From Otis tarda (taxonomy: Eukaryota; Chordata; Aves; Otidiformes; Otididae), in NCBI GenBank assembly GCA_026413225.1, contig CM048591.1, positions 71,388,052-71,452,051 on the forward strand: 64,000 nucleotides of DNA, written 5' to 3'. A program made the position numbers and the translations under genes. The notes below the pieces were generated by a model. It saw nothing but the letters and a program-made list of their open reading frames with translations, did no database searches and was not told where the DNA came from. This document shows, in pieces, positions 13,172 through 26,656 of the stretch. Position 1 is the stretch's first letter. Every line of letters starts with the position of its first letter.

Positions 13172-14784
13172 GTTTTTTATGTATTACAGATCTAGTTGGT
13201 CATCTCTTTTCACTTCTGCCTTTAAGTCACTTCCAGTAGTTTGGCCTTCTGCTGGTTATTCATCTCTCTCTTATTTTTCTGAGTATATTAAACTTTATAG
13301 ATCTCAGTGTGGCTAATTAATTTCCATGGATCTTGGCATTTACATAATTTGGAAGTTTGTGTGGTACAGGAATTCTAGATGGAAATTTGTTCTTCTCACT
13401 GCAGTGTTGCCACAGATATAGCTCTTCAATTTCCTTACAATAAATCAGTGTTTCCTAAGTAGTTCTATAGGACTAAATAGCAATGTAGTGCACTCTTTAA
13501 TTTTTGAAATGTCATTTAGGGGAAATACCATTTAGGGAAAATAAAAAGCTATTGCCTCTTGCAAAAAGAAAAATTTCCTCTGGTTTCTCTTACTCAGAAC
13601 TTACAGTGGATTCAAAAATCCACAGGCAGCTTACATGCTGGATTTCCTAAGTTCCAACAGGCCTGCTTTACTGACAAAATATCTTTGTTCCTTCAAGATC
13701 TTTGTGGGAACCTGCCATTGGGGTAGGTAGCCTGTGGCTAGCATTTGCTTTATCAGAGATTTTTCTAGGCCAGAGGAGCTGGGCTTGTTCCACCTGCAGA
13801 AGAGGAGCCTAATAGGTGGGTGTAGAAAAAAAGGTAGATAACCTTTATTTTCAGTCGTTCACTCTTCTAAATCCAGGCATAATTCTGTTTTAATGCCACC
13901 CAGATAATTTACTAGGTGGTCACTCTATCCGTCCCTCAACACTTAAAGGTGATGTGGAAGGGAGTGTCCTCACGCAACGCGTCCCAGCAAGGGAAATTGC
14001 TACCATGGTGTTTCACATGCAGATTCAAGTTCGCTCTGCCCAGGCTCCCAGATTAGTGGGAAATTTAGTAAATTGCCAAAACCAAGCTGGCATACCCCTC
14101 TTCTCAGCAAGTGCTCTGTTTCTAGTCATCTTTGAGCATGGACAAAGTGAATTCCTCTGAAAAATATCACAGATGATAGATAAGGATAAACTGATCCCAG
14201 CATGGCTACAGGTGGCTAAGTGGGAGTGACTTTCAGCATGCTCAGAACCATTACCCAAAGGTCTTCAGTGCTGCTCCTACAGCAACCAACTCTGCTTAAC
14301 CTTCAAAACTCAGCCATGGCCCCACTGGGTTCACTCACAGAAAACATTTCTTCCCCTGCAGGTCCTGCGAAAGAGTTTGAGCCATCCTTGGTAGTTTCCT
14401 ATAACTATTAAACTTACCGATCTCTCTAGCTGGGTTTTCAAAAGCAGCATTTGGTAAAATAAGTTGTAATCTCTTTTGAATGAGAAAATATATTTAATTA
14501 GGATAATTAACCAACAGTTGATTTTTTCAGGCTCTTAGCTGGCTTCCACGTGAGCTCGCTGATGTCCATTTAAATTCTGAAGAAATAAATACCACCTCGC
14601 TTAATAAACTGTGATGTTGACAGGAACAAAATCAAGAAAGGCAGCAGGTTACTTACACAACAGTTACATGAAAACGTAATGGAGGCACAAAGCAAGTTTT
14701 TTAGGAGGTTCACAGGGCCTTCTTCAGGTAATGTGATCTTGAACAAGAAAAGGAAAAGGGCTCTTACATCTTATAAATAATTAG
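13172..14784. other. intergenic DNA, nothing recognised
   Basis: Unique-looking AT-rich sequence. A segment at about 14450-14620 carries several TAATTA-type and TTTAAAT-type motifs and preserved CpGs (cacgtgagctcgctg), which could indicate a conserved non-coding element, but conservation cannot be judged from one sequence. Confidence 0.4.
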
Positions 14785-15045
14785 GATAGGATAGAACAGA
14801 ATTTAGAATGGAATAGAATGGAATAGAATAGAATCGAGCAGAGCAGAGCAGTTGGAAGGGACCTATAATGACCGTCTTATCCAACTGCCTGACTACTTCA
14901 GGGCTGACCAAAAGTTAAGGCCTGTTGTTGATGGTATTGTCCAAATGCCTCTTAAACACTGATGGCCTTGGGGCATTGGTCACCTCTCTAGAAGCCAGGT
15001 CCAGAGTTTGACCACCTTCTCGGCAAAGAAGTACTTCTTCTTTGT
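14785..15045 (-). mobile_element. CR1 LINE 3' fragment with expanded tail
   Basis: Reverse-complemented CR1 3' end. The blocks gttggaagggacct, taatgaccgtcttatccaac, ccttggggcattggtcacctct and gtttgaccaccttctcggcaaagaa are in the expected order. On the left the tail is expanded into a GAATA/GAACA-like simple repeat (about 14785-14833). Sequence differs from the other copies and resembles an older CR1 subfamily. Confidence 0.85.
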
Positions 15046-17879
15046 AAGTATCTTTCTTATTGCAAAATAAAAATTGTAAAAGCTTATGTAAAAAGACTAT
15101 GATAATGTCTAATCTTGTAAATATTCAGATTTATACTCTGAATTAGGTGGCAATTTAGGCTGCTCATTTATGAAACTCCATATTGATTTTTTTTTATAGA
15201 AAAGGCAGAAGGTTCAAGTACTGCTTTCCTCTTTTTTCAATTTGTGTAGACACACTGATCACAAGACATTTATTTTTTATTGAAAAACATGTGGAAACTC
15301 TGCATTTAATTGGTTTTCGGATTGGAGGAGAGGAATTGGAAAGAGCTCTTGGTCACCCAAATCTTGGATCAGGTTTGCAAAAAACTGAGGCCTACTTTCA
15401 CATTAGGAATGGGACCTTTATTAATTGAATTGTGTGGTCTTTTCCTAGTTTTGCTTGGTACATTATAAACAGCTCCATTCATTAAATTGTCTGTAGTTCT
15501 GCTAAGGAAAAGAAATAGACATTTAACTGCAAAAGTCTATCAAAATTAAGTGAAGGACTTACTGGGAAATATTTGTTTAAGCTCCCAAATCCTTGTAATC
15601 TCTTATGCTTCAACTGTTCTTGAGCTACTATATCATCTTTTCTCTGCTTCTAGTCAGTCTCACCCTGGGAAGTAGCACTGAGCTGACAAGTGGGTGTATG
15701 CAGAGCAAACCATTGAGCTTTATAGACAGCTGCTTATTGATCAGACAACTGCACACAATTTCTTTTCTTTTTTTTTTTTTTTGAGAGAGAGATAGAAATG
15801 CAGAAAATATTTAATGCTGGACTTCAAGTCCAAAGCAAATTAAAATACTCCAATTCCTTTTAATTAAAAAAAAAAAAATTTAAAAATCAGATTTTTTTTT
15901 TTAGATATCTGTAACATTTTATATAGCTCATGCTTGCAGGGCTAAATTCATGCAAGAATAAAATAAAATACTGTTTTGTAACTACAGATCAGGATGATTA
16001 GGTAATGAGAAGAATTTCTGAAATTTCACTTCTGAGTTTATTCTACAGATAAGAAATTTTGGCCAAAACTGACTGCCTCTGCTAAATACCTTCAACAAAA
16101 CTACAGGCATCAATAATCTCCGGGTAAGAAACTTACATGTGTTAAATATCCACACTTCCAACAAATGAAACTATGCTTTTGCTATTGTGGTTCTGTGACA
16201 TTGTTTGCTTATACTCTTCCAGGAATTAAAAAACATAACATATCCTATTCTATAAAATAGAGATGATAGTATTGAAGTTAATGACGAGAATTCACTGGCT
16301 ATTCATTAAACAGTGTTTCTGCCAAGAGTGTCTGTTGTACTTTTAGCAGACAGCTTATTTTTTTATGATTTTGGTTTTTTTTTTTATTTCCCAGTCTTGT
16401 TTTACACAAAACTGAGGGTACTAAATTATTTTAGATTCCTTACCTCCCTATGCTTGTCTCCTTGCATGTGTTGTCCACAGATGCAATCACTGTAGATGAT
16501 CTGAGTTGCTGAAAAACAGTTAAAGATCTCAGCTGTTCCTCTGGATCTTTGTCTCCATTAGGCTCAGATTAACACAAATAAATAGGCTAAGTCCCACCAC
16601 TGCAGCTGTGGTTGCTTAACTGGAGACACTTCACAAACTGGAATAAGGTATCATTGAAAGAAAGGACTGTGTAACAGCTGCATCTCCACGGCTGTAAAAA
16701 GAAACTCCGTCCAATTTTTTTTTTTTATTTGGGTTTTGGGTTGTTTTTCTTGTAAAGGCTATCAGGATTATGTAAGGTAAATTCAAGTGTTCCAGCTTTA
16801 TAAAGTTTCACTAATGGGATTATGTTTCAAATCTATTCAAATTATATCTAGGAAAAAATCAGCTATAACTGCAAGCCAAACTGTTTTCACTTTGGTGTTC
16901 AGGGCAGTCTCTCTTTGTGTAGCTTATGAAAAGTGTTTGTGTACAAATAAGCTTTAGAAGTTTTAAAACAAAAAAATATTTTGCAACCAAGATTATTGGG
17001 TATTTCCAGCTGCTATGAAGTTATAAAGGCTTCTGGACTGAAAATTTCATCATCTCATGCTTTCATCATGTACCCTATGGCAAAGTGCTACGGCAGTTCG
17101 TTTTTTCAAAACACCAACCGTTAAAGAAAGCTGCAAGAAATTTCTTAGCAACCCTAGCTCCCAGTGAGCACAGTTAACTTGTCTCAGGTGCCTTGCTCTG
17201 GGTTCTCCTTGAATCAGGATCAACATCTCAGTCCTTACCTTTGATAGACTAAAAGATTGTCTTCATGCTGTTGAATGAATTCTATGGTCACCTCTCTGGC
17301 CCACAGTAAAGCATGTCATGTGAAGCATGGTCTCTGAGCCAGTATAAATGAAAAAATTCTCTACTCTAAGGGACTTTTTTGTTTTTTCTCTAAAATAGGC
17401 AGCAAAGTAATATTTATCTACAAAACAAAATGCTTGATGTCCTTCTTTCCTTGGAGACAGAGGAGAAACAAATGTGGATGTTAATCACCTTGCTTGATGC
17501 TTTGAAAGATGCTCAAATACTGAGGTAAATGAGCGAACTAAAAAATAGGAAAAAAAAATTTTCTTGACGAGAAACTTGCTACAAAGGAATATTTCTGATT
17601 AGGGACCAAATGCACCTAGAAATCTTTAATGGCAACCAAAAAGGTTGCAGTTGAAGAAAAATTCTTTCCAATGACTCTGCAGAAATGTGTAGAGAATTCC
17701 AAAGTCCAAATGCTTTCATGATCTTCCCAACAGAAGAACAAGAGAAGGGTTTTTTCATTACAAATTTTCAAATGTTACTTTTATTTTATTATAGAAAAAT
17801 AGAGGCTCAGCAACCAATACAGATTAAGGCAATATCTTTGAAGTAATGCAATTCATGACAACCTAGGGAAACTGTGGAG
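15046..17879. other. intergenic DNA with low-complexity runs
   Basis: No exon or known repeat seen. Poly-T and poly-A tracts occur at about 15763-15782, 15866-15879 and 15892-15902. Open frames in this stretch are short and AT-driven. Confidence 0.45.
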
Positions 17880-17911
17880 CATTCCTAGGTCCACACTTGG
17901 ACCTAGGAATG
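17880..17911. repeat. perfect 14-bp inverted repeat (hairpin)
   Basis: CATTCCTAGGTCCA (17880-17893) is followed by a 4-base loop, CACT, and then its exact reverse complement TGGACCTAGGAATG (17898-17911). The bases flanking the arms do not pair. The sequence could form a cruciform or, if transcribed, a short stem-loop. It is shorter than a typical microRNA precursor. Confidence 0.9.
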
Positions 17912-20900
17912 TAGTTTTAAATGGTGGTAACACTGAACTGGAGTATAAAACAGGCCTGAAAACCAGGCGATACACCTTCTGTCTGGTGGAGGCCCTGGAC
18001 TAGGCACTGTGTATTTTTTGGCACGTGACATCGGTTTCTGTGGCTACACTTCTCCCGGTAGCATGCACAGTACCAGGAGCATTGCTGGGCTGTCAGATCA
18101 CTCCAGCAGTCACTGGCGCACTCTTGGCCCATGACTACTGACTCTCTCCTAAGCAAGGCTGGTGTTAGCAATGCCCAGTAGCCCTCTCCTTAGGCTCCCT
18201 GCATGCAGCCAGTGCTTCCAGAGGGCAGAAAGGTTTAATGGCACAGGTGTGCGTGGTCCTGTACCCATCAGCCTTGATACCAGAGAGCTGTCCTGGGCAA
18301 GTTCATTTACTCATACAGACATAGCCTTCATGGCTCACCTAGTATTTGCAGGCCATGGATATCTATCAGAAGCTGCTTTTCTGAAGCAGCACATGGGTCC
18401 CACAGCACAACCCCAATCCTGTCCAGCACCATGCCCCTATCAGCCTGGTGCCACAGTGGAGAAGAGGCCAGGGAGAGCCTGGCCAGCACCAGGGCCTCGC
18501 TGCACCCTTGGCACACGGATAGCCACAGGCCTGCTGTCCATCCTGCCTCTCTCCCTGGCTGCCCGTCAGCCAAGCAGGGGCAACTGTGGGATGAGACCAA
18601 GGCAGTGAAGGTACTAAGGCAGGCTGACACAAAGTGTACGGTGATAAGGAAGTGGCATCACCATGAGGGCTCCTGGATTCTTACAAAGGAGGAAACTGCT
18701 GGTAAACTGAAGCCTGTAACTTTATCCCCACAGCTTGTTCATGAGTTGAGCTTTCCTGCTTTAGACCAGTTCCCTCTATAGTCTGAATGAATGATTGCTT
18801 TTCAGCAAAATGTTCTGAAAGCAGAACATAAATTAAGGAATATTTCTGTACCTAGTGCTTCCTGCAGTAGTACAGGTATTGAAGTCTTTTGCTAGCATAA
18901 AGAGCAAATGACCTGATGGCCTTTCTGTTTGAATATATCCATTTGCTTTATGTTCTCTTGTGTGTGCCTTCAGAAATAATTGACAGTAGGAAGACTATTT
19001 GTATTGCATTAGCCAGAGATAGGAGAAAAATGCATTTATGGATCAGTGTAATCCAGTCATTGGTTTATAGTTGCAAAGTCCTTCAGGGACTGTCACAAAT
19101 TCCCAGCTGTCTATGAGCACTAGATTTTGCAATTTCTCTGAGATTTCTCTGAGCTACCTGCAAGGCATGTAAAATCATATATAGCCAGGCAGGTCCCTGT
19201 GACTTTGCATCTGCAAAGGCTTGAGAACTATTCCAGCAAGGATGTGCAGTAAATTAAGCTCAAGAAATTTGCCTGTGAAAAATGTGCTTCTGAAAAAAAA
19301 AAATATCTTGGGTAAACCTTCCATGGGTGGAAGCATCTTTGGCAAAGGTAGAGCTGAGGAAATGCAGGAAGCTGTTAAATACTGAAATTATTACCAGTCC
19401 TCAAACACTTATTTTTCAGACCTTTGCATGTTTGTGAGTGGGTGTACCCATCAATTTTAAAATGAAGTTCTGTTGATATTCTTGAAAACTGGAGAGAAAT
19501 ACTACATCTGAATCTATTTTTAAAAAAGTAAATAAAGCCATCTAACTTAAATATTCTACAGTTCAATATACCAGAGATAAGGATGGGATTTGGTATTTGG
19601 CAGAAACAAAGATGCCTTGTGTTGGATCTTTGCCAATGTGACAATATGTTTGGGAAGTGGCAAGGGCAACGCTAAAGGAAGATAAATTCTCCATAGGTAA
19701 GATCAGCCCATCTGTTTGATTATAGTCTGGGAAGTTGCCCATTATACCTGGGGGAGGAGAATTCACATTCTGTAGTGTGCATGTATGGGGATAAGAAAAA
19801 TACACTAATTAGAAACAAAAAAAAAACCTCCTTGGACAGCTAATGACCATAAATGGTAACTCTTTGCATCATCAGAGTGTAACAGACAAGAATCACAGAT
19901 TACTACTGGTATTAAACAAAAAGCAAGAATTTCAAAAGCCTTTGCATGACTTAGGTGACTAAATAGTTGCGGCATTTTGGAAATTTAACAGGAGATGCCC
20001 ATATGCTATTATGGTAAGGGCCATGGAAATTTCTTTCTTGCTTTTTCTCTTTGTAAGTCAAGCTTGCATCAATGAAAGCAAAAATAAGGACTTCCCCCCT
20101 GCATGAACATCTGCCACTCCCTCCCCTTGTTTGATGGTATCTAATAAAGGGATGATTCTTTTCTGCTACCAGAAAGCACAAGTATTTTTTCTAAAATAAA
20201 TAATAAAAAAGTGCTACGTAGCTTTTGCTTCCTTTTAGGACTTCTGCAAAACAATCAGCCTAATTTGCTGGCAGCTATATTGCAAAGACTGTTTTTTTTT
20301 AATTTATTGGCTTGTTTAGCATCACCTCTTAAGTATTTTTTTTTAACCATAGTCTATTGTTTAAGGCTCAGTTAAACCCACTTCTAAAGCTTTTGTTACT
20401 ATTTCAACATTTTGTCAGTTAGCTAAAAGTTAACATGAAGAACACTTCATTGTCATTATGTTAATCTATGTACTTATATATCTGTTGATGAGATTTATCA
20501 TCTCAGTTACACCTTGTTCTTGACCCTTTGCTTAGCAAATGTTAAATACTAAGTGTGCAGCATTAGTATTTGTACTAGAATTGGTATTAGTGCTAATACT
20601 CAGTAATACTGAATCTTCTTTGTAGGTGAAGTCACAAGGCATTAAGATCTACCAAAAGCTTCCATAGAAGAGTAGGGCTGCTACTCTTCTAATTTTGAGC
20701 AAAGTTTGACCTTAGTCTTTTAAAGAAAAATGTCATTAGATACATAGGATATATCTAAAAATTGTAGTGCCTATTGTAGTTTCCAAGTGAGTGATATACA
20801 GGAGCTAGCCAGTAATGTGCCACCTCTGCATTTGGATTAATGAATCAGGCTTGGGAGAGTGGTTGAGGGCAAACTATTTGACTAGCCTTCAAAATGGAGA

Positions 20901-23900
20901 TATCATTAATTTGAGCCCCTCTAACCTCAGTTACAGTCTTAATACTCACACCCCCTTGGAACTTGCCTCCTTACTCCCCTAGGACGGAATTTGTTCTTCT
21001 AAGTGTACATAGTCTGAGCTGAGGACCTAGAGTGCCAAAGAGCATTAAAAATCCACAGACACAAGGGTGCCTACCATTCGGTCTAACCTGAGTTCTGTCG
21101 ATTTCTGCAGACTCTAAGGAGGCTGAAGTTTTTGAAGCCTGTCAAAAAGCTACTGGAGAGAATAAATAACATTTTCTCATTGAGAAGCATAGCTTTTATA
21201 AAGTGCTTGATGCTGAGAAGAGCAACAAGGTCTTCCTCAGGTCAGTCAGGAAGTGAGAAAAGAGTTAATACTACTTTTTAACAAGTTTCCAATGAAATTT
21301 AACAGTGAGAAATACAAGAGAAAACATTTAAAATTTATTTTCACTCCTAAAATAATGCTATCTCTGGTAGCAGTGCAAGACATAGTAATAGAGTAGGTAT
21401 GTAATATAAATTACAGTTAACCTTTACCTTAAATCTTCAGACCAAGAACATACTATTAATCGAAAGAGAACTTTTTAAAGCACTATCTATTTAAACTCTT
21501 GATCGTATTTTGCTCTATCAAAAGCTGTTGACACTACAACAATATTATTACTTGTACTTCTAACAAAACTAACAAGAGACCTTCTAAATTTGATGCTTTC
21601 TGTATTTTAAGTGCTTACAGAAGTAAGTCTTCCTTCAAGTTGTTCTAACAAGCACAGTAGAAAATGGCTTAATCCCTTTTGAGTGAAAAAAAAAAAAGCT
21701 GTTTGCTTCTGCCCTCTTCTTAGATGCTATCTCTTGCACAATGTGCATGCTCCAAGGACTTTTTTTAAAAAAAAAAAAAAATCACTATCAATCATCTTGG
21801 TATTCCATTCTTCATTTCTTACTATTTTAAAATGAATTTTTGTTTCTCAGCTTTGATCTATTCAATAGAAAAAAAAAAAAACAACTATAAAACAGACAAA
21901 CAGAAAAGAATCTGGCATGAAGCCTAATCCCACTGAAATCAACAAGACCAAGAATTCATCAGCAAGATCCATCACATGATCTGCACCTGCTCCAAATCGA
22001 TAGCAGACAAACTACTGGGACATTCTCTACGAGTTTTCTGGTTAACAGAAAGCTATATTACTGCTGGTACTCATGCATTTACTGACAATGAACCTATTAA
22101 ATAATATTGCTGGGCACTTGCACTGTAATCTATTAATCTAAATGAGTCTTGGCACTTGAGTTTAATTGATAGGCCACATTCCTGTTCAGTTTCAGAGTCC
22201 TTCACTTCAGACTTCAAATATAAGAGATTTTGGGAAAAATTAATCTTATTTTTCAAAACGGCATTTAATGAAGTAATGAAGAAGGAAAAGCCCAAGTTCT
22301 TTTCTCCAACCACCTGGAGTTCAGTCTCTCCCTCTTAAATCCTGCTGTACCTATCTTCAAAGTTAAATTTGTTTGATCATTTGGATTCTTTAGCATCTTC
22401 CCTTCCTATCCTATTCCTGTTCCACTTCGTCAAGGTTAAAAAAAAGATTTAGTCAGAAGAGAAAAATGTTTAGGGTCAGATCAGTACAGTAATATTTCTT
22501 CCATTTCAAAGCTTTCTCTATTTTGCTTTGTGGCCTGTGGCTGTAAAAGGGAGTTTCATATTCCTATTAGAATGAAAATTATGGTGCGCTGCTTTTTGCT
22601 ACCATTTCTTCATCCCCCCCCAGAAAAACAGTAGACTTGTGCCTCAAAGAAATTAAGGTGGAGATTAAGTTGGCCACATGTTACGAGATGAGCATTTTTC
22701 TATTTTTAACTGCACAAACCTTCTCTCTAGACAATCAAAACTTAAAACTGATCATTCTATAGCATTTGCATTGATAAGCAAGTGGGCTTTTTAATAATTT
22801 ACCCATGTTGCTGCAAAAAGAGGGGAAAGGACTGGAAGTTTAAGACACGAAGGAGGAAAGTTAATTTAAAGTGATGTTTGGTAAAAAGTCCCCTCTGAGA
22901 TCCTGTTGTGTAATTGAACAGATTAAGAGAACTGACAGTAACTTCACGGTATGCCTAAGTGGAGGTCTCTACGGGTCAACTCTCGGATCTTGTGCCGACA
23001 CGTTAAACAAGTTTGTCAATTTTCCATCAGATTGATTTTTCTCACAGGTCTGGAAGCCTCGTCTCATTTCATCTTATTTCCACAGGGGTTCTTAACATTG
23101 CAAACTGCCATTTACTTTTGTCTCAAAGTGTGAGGAATGATTTTTATCTCTGAGTGGCAAGCACGGCAGGCAGCTCCAGCTCTGCTTATAATGTCGCACA
23201 TTGTCCTCCCTCACCAACTGGGGTTTCTTTTGTGTTTTTCCCCTCTTTGGGAATGATGTGGATTTTTAGAATACATTCAAAATAATTATTAACAGAATGT
23301 ACTTAGGGCAGATGTCTGTAGTCTCTGAAGTGAACAAAAAAAAAGCAACAGAATCCGTGGGGCTTTTTCTTTGCAGTTTTCGGCATAATGAGGGGTCAGC
23401 TTGAGAAAATATGATGTCTCTGGGAAGGTCACGGAGAAGAGTATTAACCTCTCTTTACATTTCCATGTCTATTATCCCCTCCTGTTAATGTCAAGGGAAG
23501 TTATGTGCACAAAATAAAGAGAGAGCATGCTTCTGAATAGGTGAATGCTGCTGAAAATTATAATGGTATATATTTGGATTAATTGCACTAATGACAAGAA
23601 TCTACTCTTATTCTACACCAAGTTAAAAAAAAGCAAAATTTGCCTGCAAGCCTGTGGGATGTGATGATCTTCTCATACAGTTGTACAACCATGCAGTTCC
23701 TTTGCCTCAAATTAAGCAACTCTGAACTTAACTACTTGGTTGACCTAATGACCTCTTATTGGAAGACGACCACCATTTGTATCAGTGGTACGAGGGTAAA
23801 ATCGTAGGAGACCCCAAACCCCATGTTTTTGCTTGCCTGCAGGTCTGGTACTCATTTTGACTTGTGAAAACTGGTTGTAGCCAATCATTAGAGCCATAAT

Positions 23901-26656
23901 CACTGTCATAGAGTTTGTAAGAATTTCTCACAGTCATTGGTATGTCTGGCAGATACAAAGCAACGAGCCTGATTTCTGCTTTCCTTGGTGCTAGTTACAT
24001 AGTTCTGCCAAGAGTATGGAGACACTCATCATCCCTTCTTTTGTAGCCTTGTACAATGTCAAAGTTTTAATACAAATGCAAATAAGGACCATCATTTTGT
24101 TCTCTGAAATATGATATGCTTAACCCTCTTAAGTGATCAAAAACAATGTGAAAAGTTACCAAATCATTTGGTTCTAAGCAATTAATGACTGTGTTAAAAT
24201 ATTTGCCACAATTTCAGAAATCTATGTCAAAAACATTAAAAATAAAAACCCTAAAACTTGTGGTGATGGATTTTTGCTATCAACATGACTTGAAAGCAAA
24301 GCAAACTTGAAGATTGAGGTTGTTGAATTGGTGGCCCATGGGGCACTTCCAGCCCAAGAATCACTGGATGCCCGCCTAGCACTGAGCAGCTGGCATGAGA
24401 GATACTGTCCCCTGTCAAAAGTCTTTCCATGGATCAGGTGTGCCTGTGGTCATGCTGATTGCTCCTGGTGTACGGAAAGAGTTGGGTAAACCCAGGAAGC
24501 CCTGCAGTTGGAGCCATGCTAGACTGCCTCCTGCTTTTGCACTGTGGAAGAGGCAGTGGAGACCTGGCCACCACCTGGAGGGAGAGGTGTTGCATGGAGG
24601 AAAGCTAGGGCAGGACGGGGTGATGCCTTTCAGGTCAGTCCATGAGGCATGGCAGTGCGGAGGCCAGGGTAGAGGGTCAGGAGCCAAGGTCATATGGTAT
24701 TGAGGATGTGAGGGGCTCGGAAAGGGCAGAGGACTGCCCTTCCTCCTTCCTTCCCTCCTTGTTTAACCTTTTGTGGAAAGTAATGATCTAAGGGTGCTTT
24801 TCCTAGGAGAGTTATTACTCTCTCCACAAACCTGCACAGTCCCAGATGCTCTCCTGGAATTGACTTGCCAGAGACAGAAGTGTATTTAATGAGCTAACCT
24901 TAAAAACCTCTGCTGAACATCGCAAATAACAGAAAGAAAGGGAAATCTAATAGATATCTTAAAAAAAAAATTCTCTTTCTCTAGTTCTATTTTACATTCT
25001 TTCGTTACAGTTAGTAGGTGCTCCAAAAAAAAAAAAAAAAGATCTGAGCAAAATTCCTTTATTGCCATATTGCATGTGACTGGATTTGCAAAAGGAATAG
25101 GCAAACAGCCATTTTGCCTTGTTATATCTTAATGTAAAAATGTACAACAGCAACTGTGTTAGTAGAAAGGCATGTAAACAAGTATTTACAGGCTTTTGAT
25201 CATGTTGTAGATGCCTCTAACAACACTGCCTGAAAGGGTACTCTGTCTTAGAGATATCTTAGTGAGATAAAGTGAGCTAGTTTAATGAGCTTTAAAATAT
25301 AAAAATAGGGGGTTTTCAGCTGTATCAGTTTCTGTGTAAACAGTTGCCTTCACCACATGAACGAGGAACTGCTTCCACCGCAGCCAGGCTGCCAGGAGGA
25401 TGGGGCTTGGCAGGGCAGCTCCAGCTCTGTCAGCCCTTCCCTGGGGCCGGGTGCCCCAGCCCAGCTCCTTTCTCCCACCTGCCTGGTCACCTTTGCCCAA
25501 GGAAAAGAGCCTCTTCCACTATGTCCATGCAGTGGCAATAAGAAAACACTGTGACCAGGCCCTGGGACGGATTGTAAGAACCAGAAGGGTTTTTTTTTTT
25601 GTGGAATCCATGTGTATCCCAGAAACAGAGAATCACAATGTTCTGGTTATTGAGGCATTTCAAACCTGGCACGAGTGTTTAAAAAGTTAGCTTAATAGAC
25701 ACTTCTCACAATTAAATATTTCAGACATCTTACATTTTTCCCATAATTCCAACAATAATTAGATCACAATATGGATTAATTTCTTGTCACATTCAATTTT
25801 TAGTGGCAAGATGTTTTGAGGGAACAGAACACAAAAACAAGTTGCTGACATTTGTAAACTCTCCCTTTTGTTGTATACATAAACACAAAATAGCTGACAT
25901 TTGGCTTTTTCATCCTTCTTTTCCTGCTTGTTCAGTGCAAATATTATCCAGGCAGACATGTTAAACAAATATCATATTATCTCCAAACACAGATATATAA
26001 ATCTGATTGGCCTGGTCAGCAGCTCAGGACCAAACTATCCTCCTGAGCAAGTTTGATATGTAAGTGACCTTGAGCTAATTGCTTTCCCTCTCTGTTACAA
26101 GAGGGTCACTGTACTTTCTAATCTCACAAAGTCAATGTATTTATAGCTACAAATACTATATCAATACCAAAAGGGTAACCTCTAAATTGTATGCATATAT
26201 TTTTATGAGGTGGAATTGCAGGATGATTTACAAGCAAATTTATGACACTGTTTTCTGGTCACTGTAATTGTACAAACATAATCAAGCTATCATGAGTTCT
26301 TTCATCGATTTTTGAGGTGGAATGGGGTGCTGAAGTTGACAATTCTTTGTTCAGTGGCAGACCCACAATATCTGAAAATTAGCAAGATCTATACCTGCTA
26401 AACCTCCATACTTCCCAGTACAAATGTACTCAGCAGTGCATTTCTTCAGAATTTGTTAGTGCTGTCAACATCTTTAAAACTGCAGGAGAGTTGGCTAATA
26501 CCAAAATTATCTGTCCTGCGCATTCATTGCTGAATCCTAAATGCTCCAGTCTCTCAAGTCCCTTTTAAATAAGAATAATGCTATTTTATGCTTTAAGATT
26601 TTTGTTGGTATGTAAAAACATGAGTAACCAGGAAAGCTTTTTCTTTGCTTTAATGA
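17912..26656. other. intergenic DNA, mostly unique
   Basis: About 8.7 kb with no supported gene. It contains moderately GC-rich patches at about 18160-18640, 24310-24760 and 25340-25560 in an otherwise AT-rich setting, an 11-bp tandem duplication (atttctctgag twice, 19132-19153), a T/A junction run at 21760-21781, and a possible conserved non-coding block at about 22930-23530. Open frames in the GC-rich patches overlap on both strands and match nothing I know. Confidence 0.45.

Noticed and set aside
18162-18608. 148-codon plus-strand open frame in a GC-richer patch
   Set aside because: Several overlapping frames are open on both strands here, as expected from GC content. There is no domain or splice evidence.
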